Shown in pieces: positions 34,057 through 42,546 of a stretch of 47,896 nt of DNA. The notes beneath the pieces are model-generated. The model was not told the origin of the DNA, did not search any database, and saw nothing but the letters and a program-made list of their open reading frames with translations. The position numbers and the translations under genes are program-made. Numbering within the stretch: the first letter of the stretch is position 1; each line of letters opens with the position of its first letter. The stretch lies in contig JAHDDH010000004.1 in assembly GCA_020629455.1 (NCBI GenBank), positions 1 to 47,896 on the forward strand, read 5' to 3'. The DNA is from Cytophagales bacterium (GTDB lineage Bacteria > Bacteroidota > Bacteroidia > Cytophagales > Amoebophilaceae).

Positions 34057-35238
34057 ATGAATATCTATACAAAAGAATCAAAAGAAGTAAAAAAATATTT
34101 CGAAAAAATATTTTTGTTTTTAGAAAATGAAGAAAAAAAAAATATTCAATATGATTTTGATATTGTTCGCCAATTATTTATATCACTTCAATCTTTCCAT
34201 AAAAAAGATCCCACCCGCATCTTACAAATAAATACAACACCCATCATAGAAATAGCCAAAATTTTACTAGAAGAAATGCATGTAGGCACTTTTCCTGTAC
34301 TTATACACTGCATTTATTTTTATGCTATCAAATATTCATTAATATCAAAAAAAAATATTCAAATTTTATATAGTCTGGATATTTACAATATGAGTAAAAA
34401 ATTAGAAAAAACACAAAATATTACGTCTCAAATTATTGAATATAACAAAGACACTCAAAAAAATATCATCACTACAGCTGATAACTTGAATGTACTGCTC
34501 GTACATATAGCTTATATATTATACGATACACGCAAAAAAGAAAAACCCAAAAATACTATGCAAAAAGCAAAATTTATTTATGGGCCAATTGCCTATAGAT
34601 TAGGGTTAGAGGATATAAAAACAGAATGGGAAGACCAGTGGCTTACACTAACAAACACAAGAACATATAGAGCAGTCAAACAAAAGCTACAAAAAATAAA
34701 ACCCAAAGGGTTGAAAGAGCTCAAAAAAATATCTCATCATTTACAGCAAAAACTGTACAAAAAATATAAAATTCAAAAAATCGAATACCGCGTCAAATCC
34801 CCCACATCTATTTGGGCAAAAATGCAAGCCAAAGAAACACAGTTTCATGAACTGTATGATATATTTGCCCTACGCATTATTTTTCATACCGAAAAAAACA
34901 ACGAACATAAAATGGCCTGGACCATATATCACGAAATAGAAAAAATTTATTTGACAGAAAAAAAACATGTAAAAAATTTTATTGAAAACCCAAAATTGAA
35001 TGGATATGCCTCTTTACATGCATATATTCCTTGCACAATAATCAAAATGGACTTTGAAGTACAAATACGTAGTTTTCGGATGCATAACATTGCAGAAAAA
35101 GGCACGGCAGCACATTGGCAATATAAATCAAATCATTTATCTATCGATAAAAAATACGACACATGGATGTCATCCGCTAGAAACAGTTTAACAAAAAGTA
35201 TCTTTAATCCCTTTGCTATACATAGTTTGTCTCATTAA
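34057..35238 (+). CDS. RelA/SpoT-type (p)ppGpp synthetase, hydrolase half degenerate, C-terminal half missing
   Basis: A 393-residue protein with the RelA/SpoT two-domain N-terminal half only. The synthetase domain (about 235-355) keeps its signatures: EYRVKSPTSIWAKM, ELYDIFALRII with Asp268, NPKLNGYASLHAY, and FEVQIRSFRMHNIAEKGTAA with Glu334, so both catalytic acidic residues are present. The hydrolase domain (about 50-200) is recognisable by IYGPIAYRLGLEDIKTEWED, but its HD motif is now HC (LLIHCI-type) and the ADRLHNMRT block reads AYILYDTRK. TGS, helical, zinc-finger and ACT regulatory domains are absent, against about 740 residues in the family. It would make (p)ppGpp without being able to degrade it. 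Confidence 0.85.
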   Translation: MNIYTKESKEVKKYFEKIFLFLENEEKKNIQYDFDIVRQLFISLQSFHKKDPTRILQINTTPIIEIAKILLEEMHVGTFPVLIHCIYFYAIKYSLISKKNIQILYSLDIYNMSKKLEKTQNITSQIIEYNKDTQKNIITTADNLNVLLVHIAYILYDTRKKEKPKNTMQKAKFIYGPIAYRLGLEDIKTEWEDQWLTLTNTRTYRAVKQKLQKIKPKGLKELKKISHHLQQKLYKKYKIQKIEYRVKSPTSIWAKMQAKETQFHELYDIFALRIIFHTEKNNEHKMAWTIYHEIEKIYLTEKKHVKNFIENPKLNGYASLHAYIPCTIIKMDFEVQIRSFRMHNIAEKGTAAHWQYKSNHLSIDKKYDTWMSSARNSLTKSIFNPFAIHSLSH

Positions 35239-35436
35239 CAACCCTCCATCAACTGCCCCCTGAGATTCAAATCTCATTCAACCTTCTTTTAAATACACTC
35301 CGGTTCTTCTTCAAACACATCTTTCATCATCACATCGTGTTGATCATTAACGTTTGTCTATAAAAAATCACTTCCTTTTATCTTTTTATTCTTTTTTACA
35401 TCTTACAAAACCATCTATTTTTTATTTTTCCATTCC

Positions 35437-38079
35437 ATGGACTGCACTGTACAATCTACACCCCTCATGCGTCAATATGCGGAAATCAAGCAGCAATACC
35501 CAGATACGCTATTACTTTTTCGTGTAGGAGATTTTTATGAAACTTTTAGTCAAGATGCAATATGTGTCAGTCAGCTGCTCAATATTATCTTAACCAAAAG
35601 AGCCAATGGCAGTGCTTCCACCGTTCCTTTGGCGGGTTTTCCTTACCATGCTTTAGATAACTATCTTCCTCGATTGGTCAAAGCAGGGCATCGTGTAGCC
35701 ATTTGTGAACAATTAGAAGACCCCAAAAAAGCCAAAGGTCTTGTCAAAAGAGGAGTCAAAGAGTTGGTAACCCCTGGTCTTACATTACATGATCATGTGT
35801 TAGATCAAAAACATAATCATTATTTGGCATCTATATTTTTTGATAAAAAAACAGCAGGAATTGCTTTTTTAGACATTTCCACTGGAGAATTTCTCACAGC
35901 ACAAGGCAACATCACTGCTGTACAACAATGGATGCAAAACTTTCAGCCAGCGGAAATCATTTTTAGCAAAACACAAAAACATATATTTCCAACACATTTT
36001 CCAGAAAAATATAACACTTATCATTTAGAAGACTGGGTATACCAAAAATCCTATGCCTATGAAACATTGACCCAGCATTTTGGCACTACTTCCCTACAAG
36101 GCTTTGGTATTGATCATATGCCCTTAAGTATCTTGACTGCTGGTGCTATTCTGCACTATTTATCCATCACCAAACACAACTATCTGCCTCATATTGTAGC
36201 CATTAGTCGTATTGAAAAAGAAAAATATATGTGGCTAGATCCATTTTCAGTCAAAAATTTAGAATTGATCAGCCCACAGCAAGAAGAAGGCACATCTTTA
36301 CTCACTGTCCTAGACCAAACCCAAACACCCATGGGGGCACGACTGATGAAAAAATGGATACTCTTTCCTTTGAAGGATCTAGACAGCATACAAAAAAGAC
36401 AACTTGCAGTAGATGCATTGCTGCAAGATGATTCCTTGCGAACATCGATCATCACACACATCAAAAAAGTAGGAGATTTAGAACGCTTGATAGCCAAAAT
36501 AGCTGTTGGAAGGGCTCATCCAAGAGATATTGTCTTGTTAAAAAAAACTTTGGAACATGTACATCCCATACAGACATTACTACAGAAGAATAAAAATACA
36601 CTTTTAGCACAAATCAATCAAAATTTATCACCTTGTATTGATTTAATCAAAAAGATCAATCATATTCTACAAGAAAATCCACCTATCAGTATTCATCAGG
36701 GAAAATTAATCAATGACCAAGTACACCCCCCTTTGGATCAACTGCGGTCTATGGTATATCAAAACAAAGACTACCTCAAAAGCCTTCAAACAAAAGCGAC
36801 ACAATCAACAGGTATTTCGTCTTTAAAAATGGGCTACAACAAAATTTATGGCTATTACTTTGAAGTCACTCACATCCATCAAAGCAAGGTGCCTAGTGAT
36901 TGGATCCGTAAACAGACTTTAGTCAATGCAGAAAGGTACATTACCCCTGCACTCAAAACCTACGAAGAAAAAATTCTACAAGCAGAAGAGCAAATGTATG
37001 CTTTGGAGCAGGAGATTTATCAAGATTTAATAAAAGATATTCCAGCGTATATTCCTGCTATTCAAAAAAATGCTCAGGTGTTGGCTACGATGGATTGCTA
37101 TCTTTCGTTTGCACAAACAGCACAAAAACGGCAGTATACACGCCCTACGCTCAATTTATCTACAGGGCTTCACATACAGCAGGGCCGGCATCCGGTCATT
37201 GAGTGTAATTTGCCACTGGATGAGCCGTATATCGCGAATGATATTTTTTTGGATAACGAAAAACAGCAAATCATGGTGATCACAGGCCCTAACATGGCAG
37301 GTAAATCGGCTTTATTGCGGCAAACGGCTTTGATTGTGTTGATGGCGCAAATAGGTTCTTTTGTGCCTGCGCGTCAAGCAACAATTGGCATGGTGGAAAA
37401 AATTTTTACGCGGGTAGGTGCTTCGGATAACTTGGCTAAGGGAGCTTCTACTTTTATGGTTGAGATGACAGAAACAGCTAGTATTTTGCATAACCTAAAT
37501 GCGCGTAGTTTGATTTTGATGGATGAAATTGGCCGCGGCACGAGTACGTATGATGGTATTGCGATTGCATGGGCGATTATAGAATATTTACATCATCATC
37601 CGCAAAGGGCCAAGGTGCTTTTTGCTACGCATTACCATGAGTTGAATCTTTTGGAGGAGCAGTTGTTGCGGGTGCATAATTACAGTGTTGCGGTGAAAAA
37701 GGTACAAAACAAGGTGTTGTTTTTGCGTAAGCTGTTGCCTAAGGGCAGTGCGCATAGTTTTGGGATTGAAGTGGCAAAAATGTCGGGGATTCCTCAGACG
37801 ATTGTGCGCAGGGCGCATGTGATGATGGAGGGATTTTCTCGGGAAAAACGTGCGGAAATTGCACAAGGCGTGGCGCAGGGGCAGTTGTGTTTGTTGGCGG
37901 ATGATCAACGTGATTTGAAAACAAAAGATACTGAGGAAATATCTGTACAAAAATTAGTACTCGAAAAATTACAAGCCTTAGAGATTGATCATTTGTCTCC
38001 TATGGAAGCACTGTTGCAACTGCAAGCTTTGAAGGAGATGATTAAAGTTTCAAAAAAACCTACAAAAAAATCAATATAA
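35437..38079 (+). CDS. mutS: DNA mismatch repair protein MutS
   Basis: An 880-residue mismatch-recognition ATPase. The mismatch-binding Phe-x-Glu lies in GDFYETFS near residue 33, the connector, core and clamp domains follow, and the ATPase has Walker A TGPNMAGKS near residue 620, LMDEIGRGTSTYDG, and FATHYHEL. Full length, no frame problem. Base composition changes along the gene: the 5' two thirds is A/C-rich on the coding strand, while about 37050-37910 is G/T-rich. The organism therefore keeps mismatch repair, which does not correct loops as long as five bases efficiently. Confidence 0.97.
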   Translation: MDCTVQSTPLMRQYAEIKQQYPDTLLLFRVGDFYETFSQDAICVSQLLNIILTKRANGSASTVPLAGFPYHALDNYLPRLVKAGHRVAICEQLEDPKKAKGLVKRGVKELVTPGLTLHDHVLDQKHNHYLASIFFDKKTAGIAFLDISTGEFLTAQGNITAVQQWMQNFQPAEIIFSKTQKHIFPTHFPEKYNTYHLEDWVYQKSYAYETLTQHFGTTSLQGFGIDHMPLSILTAGAILHYLSITKHNYLPHIVAISRIEKEKYMWLDPFSVKNLELISPQQEEGTSLLTVLDQTQTPMGARLMKKWILFPLKDLDSIQKRQLAVDALLQDDSLRTSIITHIKKVGDLERLIAKIAVGRAHPRDIVLLKKTLEHVHPIQTLLQKNKNTLLAQINQNLSPCIDLIKKINHILQENPPISIHQGKLINDQVHPPLDQLRSMVYQNKDYLKSLQTKATQSTGISSLKMGYNKIYGYYFEVTHIHQSKVPSDWIRKQTLVNAERYITPALKTYEEKILQAEEQMYALEQEIYQDLIKDIPAYIPAIQKNAQVLATMDCYLSFAQTAQKRQYTRPTLNLSTGLHIQQGRHPVIECNLPLDEPYIANDIFLDNEKQQIMVITGPNMAGKSALLRQTALIVLMAQIGSFVPARQATIGMVEKIFTRVGASDNLAKGASTFMVEMTETASILHNLNARSLILMDEIGRGTSTYDGIAIAWAIIEYLHHHPQRAKVLFATHYHELNLLEEQLLRVHNYSVAVKKVQNKVLFLRKLLPKGSAHSFGIEVAKMSGIPQTIVRRAHVMMEGFSREKRAEIAQGVAQGQLCLLADDQRDLKTKDTEEISVQKLVLEKLQALEIDHLSPMEALLQLQALKEMIKVSKKPTKKSI

Positions 38080-38091
38080 TTTCTTTGTAGG
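38059..38091 (+). terminator. weak hairpin at the mutS end
   Basis: CCTACAAA at 38059-38066 pairs with TTTGTAGG at 38084-38091 around a 17-base loop that includes the mutS stop. A T-rich stretch follows (TTATATTTT). The long loop makes it weak as a terminator. Confidence 0.35.
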
Positions 38092-38114
38092 TGGTTATAT
38101 TTTAAACTTAAATT

Positions 38115-38339
38115 TTATTCGTATTTCTTGCGTAAATATTCCATCATTTTGTAATACTGCATACGCTTTTTAGACTCTTTATCATATTTTTCTTTATCTT
38201 TTTGTATTCTTTTTTCTTCCATTTGCCTTTTTTGTTGTAAGGTAGTGTGATTATTGTTGTTTTGTTGCTCATCCATACCTATACTTTTAGAAACAAATAT
38301 TCCTTGTATCAAAATTGTAATGTATATATATCTTAACAT
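38115..38339 (-). CDS. 74-residue secreted helical protein (module A)
   Basis: Not recognised as a known family. It has a hydrophobic signal-like N-terminus (about residues 3-16), a Gln/Asn-rich linker, and a highly charged helical C-terminal half ending RMQYYKMMEYLRKKYE. The 74-residue protein at 46499-46723 has the same length, the same layout and a similar tail (Lys-Arg-x-x-x-Tyr-x-x-x-Glu-x-Leu-Lys-Lys-Lys), so the two look like paralogues. This copy is separated from the 107-residue gene upstream by a 282-base gap containing a strong hairpin and so may have its own promoter. Confidence 0.6.
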   Translation of the reverse strand: MLRYIYITILIQGIFVSKSIGMDEQQNNNNHTTLQQKRQMEEKRIQKDKEKYDKESKKRMQYYKMMEYLRKKYE

Positions 38340-38586
38340 ATTGCTAAATTTTTGACATTATTTTTTTTGTTGTTATAACTTTGAATATAGTGCTGAACTA
38401 TCTTTTTCTGTTATACAACCAACTGCATTTACAGCTATTTGCTCAAGTATAAATTTTTTCAAAAATTGTTTGGCGTATTTAAATAACCATGTTTTAGTGA
38501 ATATAAAATTCTATGCTACCATCATAATAATGTTGGAAAAAAATATGAATATAAAAATACCCACAGGGAGCTTTATAAAATGAGAA

Positions 38587-38606
38587 TCCCCAAGTGGACT
38601 TGGGGA
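38587..38606. other. strong GC-rich hairpin in a gene-free gap
   Basis: TCCCCAAGT (38587-38595) and ACTTGGGGA (38598-38606) form a nine-base perfect stem around two bases. It lies 16 bases after the stop of the 107-residue gene on the minus strand and is followed on that strand by a moderately T-rich stretch. It may terminate the protease unit. The rest of 38340-38621 holds no gene or other element that I can support. Confidence 0.6.
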
Positions 38607-38621
38607 AGTTGTTTGAAAAAC

Positions 38622-38945
38622 TCATCTTTTTCTCATTATTAACCTTTCTACTTCTCGCTCTGTAAAATACCGCTGTCTTGTATTTTGCTTTGTACTGATA
38701 CTTCGTATTTTATTAATTCTTTTTTTTGTGTTAATTATCTTCATTGTGCTAAAATATGTAGGCTGAATATATTTTATATAACAACTAATTTTTTTCTTTT
38801 TACAATATGCTTTCAAATTTATACTCTTTTTTTGTACACTTTTTTTGCTTGCAATCTTTTTAGGTTTACCATCTCTATCAGTTTTATATCTAGCTGCTAA
38901 ACTAGAATTGACCAGAATTAAAAAAAAAGGCAAAAATTTTTTCAT
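38622..38945 (-). CDS. small secreted, strongly basic protein (module A)
   Basis: Not recognised. A 107-residue product with a clear signal peptide (MKKFLPFFLILVNSSLA, likely cut after residue 17) and a mature part very rich in Lys and Arg, with two cysteines in AYCKKKKISCYIK and an end reading YFTEREVERLIMRKR. Its ATG overlaps the protease stop (ATGA at 38942-38945), which implies coupled translation. Export together with a surface protease suggests a partner, substrate or inhibitor of it, but nothing in the sequence decides which. Confidence 0.68.
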   Translation of the reverse strand: MKKFLPFFLILVNSSLAARYKTDRDGKPKKIASKKSVQKKSINLKAYCKKKKISCYIKYIQPTYFSTMKIINTKKRINKIRSISTKQNTRQRYFTEREVERLIMRKR

Positions 38946-40804
38946 AAAGTTTTTATTGTATATGGTATTGATTCTTTCTTAGTTATTAATCTTATTTGAT
39001 TTGTAATCATTTCTTCTTCTAAGAGTTCTTTTAAAATATTTTTTGTGTCTTTAAAACTTTTTGATCCAAGCAAAAAACCATATAAAGTTTTAGTATCATA
39101 ATTATTATCTATGTAAATTCCTCCTCCACTCATACCTTCTACAGCTGGTATTATTGCCGTACCAAGCTTTTCTTTTTTTGTACGCAAGAGTGCTTGTCCT
39201 ACTGAAATTTTTAATTGTTGTTGTGGGTTCATTTTGTTTATCTTGGGATACCCCATGTAATTAATATTGTTAATTGTATCAGTCTGTATATCGTTAGGTA
39301 TGGATACTTGCATGCTTACGTTTTGCACCTTCTGGTTTTCAAGTAGTTCTATCATAACAAAATCATTAACCTCGTCGTTGTCCCCCTCTGATACGCTAAT
39401 ATTACTCCACAGTATATTGTCTTTTGTTACTTTAATCTCCTGTTGTAGAATATTTTTGTTGACCATTTTGTTTAAAAAGATAGTAGTAGTACTGCAAGTA
39501 TGTTCTGGGTTGTGACTAATTACATGTGCTGCAGTTAATACCCCTGTAAATAAATCCCCAATATGTGTATCTAAAATTTGTATATTTTTATCGTCCTTAT
39601 TGTTCCGGTGTGTTACCAAACTACCTGTTCCTGATAAAACATATGATTTTTCGTTTTTTTCGTTTTTATTTGGGGGATACGTACATTCAGTCTGTATTTG
39701 TACCACTGTACTTAGTATTTTTTTTTCTACTGCATCATCAGTATTGACTTCCTGTAATTTCTTAAAATTATATTCAAATAGACCTTGTTCCAGTGACGGA
39801 TCTTCTTGTGGTAAACCTTTTTCTCTTGCCTTTATATATTTTTCTGTAAAAACAACACGCTTTGTTTTAGCGATATTTTTAGTTTTTTTATTTGTTTTAG
39901 TACTTTTAGTGCTTTTAGATTTTGTTATGTTTTTACCCAACTCCCTTTCATTACCCTCCACCTCTTCTCTCGTTTTTAAAAATCCATCTTCATTCACAAC
40001 CACTTTTTGATCGTTGGTTAATTTTTGATCTTTTACATCTTTTGTTGCCTGTATCTTCTTCCCCAACCGCTTCTTCACCACGCCATACCCCCTCACCCCC
40101 ACTTCAAAATCTTTGAGTTTGTGTTTTAATTTTTTTGCATAATAGTTTTTTACAGCAGCACGTTGTTTTTTATTCTTTGCTATTTCTTTATACAAAATAA
40201 CACCAGAAGGCACATGGCCATGCACCATCTTGAGCTGCTTTTTCAGCACTTCTGAACCATTAACACTCTTTTTTTTTGCTTTGATTGATAGGGTGAGGCT
40301 TTCATTTAATAGTTTGTGTAAATCAACGAGCTGTTGATGGGCTTGGGGGAGTGCTTTGGGATCTTTTGGGGAATCTTTGGCATGGTTTTGCTTGATCACA
40401 TCATATTTACCTATTTGTTCGTATAAAACTTGAATGTTTTTTTGAACAGTTTGTAGGTTCTGTTTAATCTCTGGATCTTGAATTCCTTCTAGGGATAGGT
40501 CGATACCGGCACTACCAAAGCTTTTATGCCATGGGGTGTTGAGGTTATCGAGGGGGGTACAGGTTATGTTTTCACTGCCGTCTATCAAACGATTGTATCG
40601 ATGGTCTTTGGTTATGATGTTGGGATCGGTGACTTGTGCTAGCATGGCAAAGATGCAGGCGAGTTTACTGCTGGTTTTTAGTTGACCGAAGGTTTGTCCT
40701 TGGATGGTGATGGGGGCTTCGGTACTTTGGTGGGCTATTCTTGTTTTTTGACAGCTGACTATGAATATGACAATGGATGGTAAAAGAAAATATTTTAATC
40801 TTCG
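38942..40804 (-). CDS. trypsin-like serine protease lipoprotein, start separated by a pentamer repeat (phase-variable?)
   Basis: The frame is open from the repeat tract at 40804 to the stop at 38942 (620 codons). It starts with a lipoprotein signal, RRLKYFLLPSIVIFIVSC, encoded at 40804-40751. No ATG, GTG or TTG lies in this frame between an in-frame stop about 67 bases upstream of 40890 and the internal ATG at 40645, which comes too late for export. The ATG at 40890 reaches this frame only if the tract has 15 or 18 pentamers; it has 16. Counting from the ATG at 40645: a helical Lys-rich region at 55-260, then a chymotrypsin-like domain with His374 in VLTAAHV, Asp428 in NDFVMIEL and Ser506 in EGMSGGGIY. 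The family substrate is unknown. Confidence 0.8.
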   Translation of the reverse strand, partial: RRLKYFLLPSIVIFIVSCQKTRIAHQSTEAPITIQGQTFGQLKTSSKLACIFAMLAQVTDPNIITKDHRYNRLIDGSENITCTPLDNLNTPWHKSFGSAGIDLSLEGIQDPEIKQNLQTVQKNIQVLYEQIGKYDVIKQNHAKDSPKDPKALPQAHQQLVDLHKLLNESLTLSIKAKKKSVNGSEVLKKQLKMVHGHVPSGVILYKEIAKNKKQRAAVKNYYAKKLKHKLKDFEVGVRGYGVVKKRLGKKIQATKDVKDQKLTNDQKVVVNEDGFLKTREEVEGNERELGKNITKSKSTKSTKTNKKTKNIAKTKRVVFTEKYIKAREKGLPQEDPSLEQGLFEYNFKKLQEVNTDDAVEKKILSTVVQIQTECTYPPNKNEKNEKSYVLSGTGSLVTHRNNKDDKNIQILDTHIGDLFTGVLTAAHVISHNPEHTCSTTTIFLNKMVNKNILQQEIKVTKDNILWSNISVSEGDNDEVNDFVMIELLENQKVQNVSMQVSIPNDIQTDTINNINYMGYPKINKMNPQQQLKISVGQALLRTKKEKLGTAIIPAVEGMSGGGIYIDNNYDTKTLYGFLLGSKSFKDTKNILKELLEEEMITNQIRLITKKESIPYTIKTL

Positions 40805-40884
40805 TATTGTATTGTATTGTATTGTATTGTGGTGTGGTGTGGTGTGGTGTGGTGTGGTGTGGTGTGGTGTGGTGTGGTGTGGTG
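40805..40884. repeat. pentanucleotide tandem repeat, 16 units
   Basis: On the plus strand TATTG is repeated 5 times (40805-40829), directly followed by TGGTG 11 times (40830-40884), without interruption. On the minus strand this reads CACCA x11 then CAATA x5. All three reading frames through both units are free of stops. It begins 6 bases after the A of the ATG at 40890 and ends at the first codon of the protease signal peptide. With 16 units the ATG frame ends at a TAA at 40795; one unit fewer or two more joins the ATG to the protease. Confidence 0.97.
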
Positions 40885-41174
40885 TTGCATAGTTGTAATT
40901 TTTGGTTTGAATTTGATTTTTTCTTGAACTGCTAAAAAGTTTGTACTTTTTTCTTTAACGGCATAAAAAAATATAGCAATAATTTTACAATTAACCACAC
41001 TCTATATTTTTTTAAAATTAAAAATCTATATCCTTCAACAATTTATTTATTAATACAATCTCAATATTTTCAATAAATGTATGAAATATGTTGATCATTC
41101 ATCTTATATCACCCCTCAAACCCCTAATACCTTCCATGCATTGTTTATCTTGTTGAGCATATAATTAATTACCC

Positions 41175-42185
41175 ATGTCGCCTGTATCGTCTATTCTAAT
41201 CATCCAAACAGCCTTTATCGGCGATGTAATTTTAGCCACAGCCCTCATCGAAAAATGCAAAAGAAAGTACCCTCAAGCATCCATTGATTTTTTACTACGC
41301 AAAGGCAATGAATCCTTGCTACAGCACCATCCTTACATACGCACCGTATGGATTTGGGACAAAAAGTATCGAAAATATATCCACTGGTGGGCAATGATCT
41401 GGAAAGTGCGCCGCCAAAAATACGATCTCATCCTCAACCTACAACGCTATGCTAGCACAGGTATCCTCACAGCTCTTTCAGGCGCTAGCGAAAAACGCGG
41501 TTTACAAAACCCTTACTCTTTTTTTTACCATCGCACTATACCCTACACCGTTGATCACCATATCCATGAAATAGACCGCTATCAGCAACTGATCGACCCA
41601 TCACAAGAAAAATATAGGCCAAAGCTATATCCCACTCAACAAGACATCGTAGATATAAAACCATATCAAAAAAAACCCTACATCTGTATAGCGCCCTTTT
41701 CTGTATGGGCTACCAAAACCTTACCCGTGATACAATGGATCCAATTAATCAATTTTCGAGCAAAAGACTTTACTATTTATATACTCGGAGGAAAAGAAGA
41801 TATCATCAAAGCAGAAAATATCTTACAACAGATTAAATTATCAAAAAAAAAAATTATCAATTTGGCAGGAAAGCTAAATTTACGCGCCTCGGCGGCGCTG
41901 ATGCAAAAAGCCCATATGAATTATACCAATGACTCTGCACCTTTACACCTAGCCTCTGCCCTCAATGCACCAGTGACAGCTATCTTTTGTGCAACAACAC
42001 CCCGCTTAGGCTTTGGCCCTTTGTCTGATCAAAAATATATATGGGAGGTGTCTTTGCCTTGTAAACCGTGCCAATATACCAAGCATCACACATGCCCTTT
42101 GCAACATTTTCGGTGTGCACATCATATCGATGTAATCCATTTGGCTCAACAACAATCATTAAGCACTACAAGCCGACATCATTGA
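41175..42185 (+). CDS. glycosyltransferase family 9 (LPS heptosyltransferase-like)
   Basis: A 336-residue GT-B glycosyltransferase that resembles ADP-heptose:LPS heptosyltransferases. N-terminal block ILIIQTAFIGDVILATALIEK, middle DLILNLQRY and the C-terminal donor site NYTNDSAPLHLASALNAPVTAIF, which is the family hallmark. Near the end CKPCQYTKHHTCPLQHFRC carries the Cys cluster typical of Bacteroidota members. It probably adds a sugar to a lipid or surface glycan at the inner membrane; the acceptor cannot be told. It is a single-gene unit with gene-free sequence on both sides. Confidence 0.88.
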   Translation: MSPVSSILIIQTAFIGDVILATALIEKCKRKYPQASIDFLLRKGNESLLQHHPYIRTVWIWDKKYRKYIHWWAMIWKVRRQKYDLILNLQRYASTGILTALSGASEKRGLQNPYSFFYHRTIPYTVDHHIHEIDRYQQLIDPSQEKYRPKLYPTQQDIVDIKPYQKKPYICIAPFSVWATKTLPVIQWIQLINFRAKDFTIYILGGKEDIIKAENILQQIKLSKKKIINLAGKLNLRASAALMQKAHMNYTNDSAPLHLASALNAPVTAIFCATTPRLGFGPLSDQKYIWEVSLPCKPCQYTKHHTCPLQHFRCAHHIDVIHLAQQQSLSTTSRHH

Positions 42186-42546
42186 TCAAATATTCGCCCA
42201 GTAATCTTTTGCGGGATAGTAAATTTTATGAAAAAAATTTTTTATGTGTAAGGCTTGCAATGAATAGATAACTCAAAAATAAAAATTTGAAAAATAGAAA
42301 AAGCTAAAAAATATTACACTGATACTCTATTTTTCATCAATAACTAAAGCAGGTATACCCATCTTTTAAACTAAAATTAAACAAGAAGGAAAGATCAACA
42401 GCCTGTTTATTTTCTGCACATATGTTTTATATATGTTGATTTTTAGCATATATCTTTAACAAAAAGTATAGCTCGCTAGCATCATAAAAAAATCACAACA
42501 CACTAAAAAATAACTGACGAATTATCCAACAGATATTTCACAAAAA
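42186..42546. other. gene-free stretch, 361 bases
   Basis: AT-rich sequence between the convergent glycosyltransferase and queA-like genes. I see no tRNA, no reading frame with coding character, no clear terminator and no repeat. Some short A/T inverted repeats occur (ATATGTTTTATATAT near 42420) but are expected at this composition. Confidence 0.6.

Noticed and set aside
35239-35436. Lost TGS/ACT half of RelA/SpoT in another frame
   Set aside because: No TGS-like or ACT-like sequence in any frame of this gap, so it is not a simple frameshift.
38340-38621. Insertion-sequence remnant next to the hairpin
   Set aside because: No transposase fragment and no terminal repeats or target duplication seen.
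40805-40884. CRISPR or satellite array
   Set aside because: Units of five bases with no spacers; a simple-sequence repeat, not CRISPR.
40795-40998. Open frame of 67 codons across the pentamer tract (His/Thr/Pro repeats) as a gene of its own
   Set aside because: Its second half is only the repeat tract read as a protein, and it ends just after the tract. Better explained as the out-of-frame leader of the protease.
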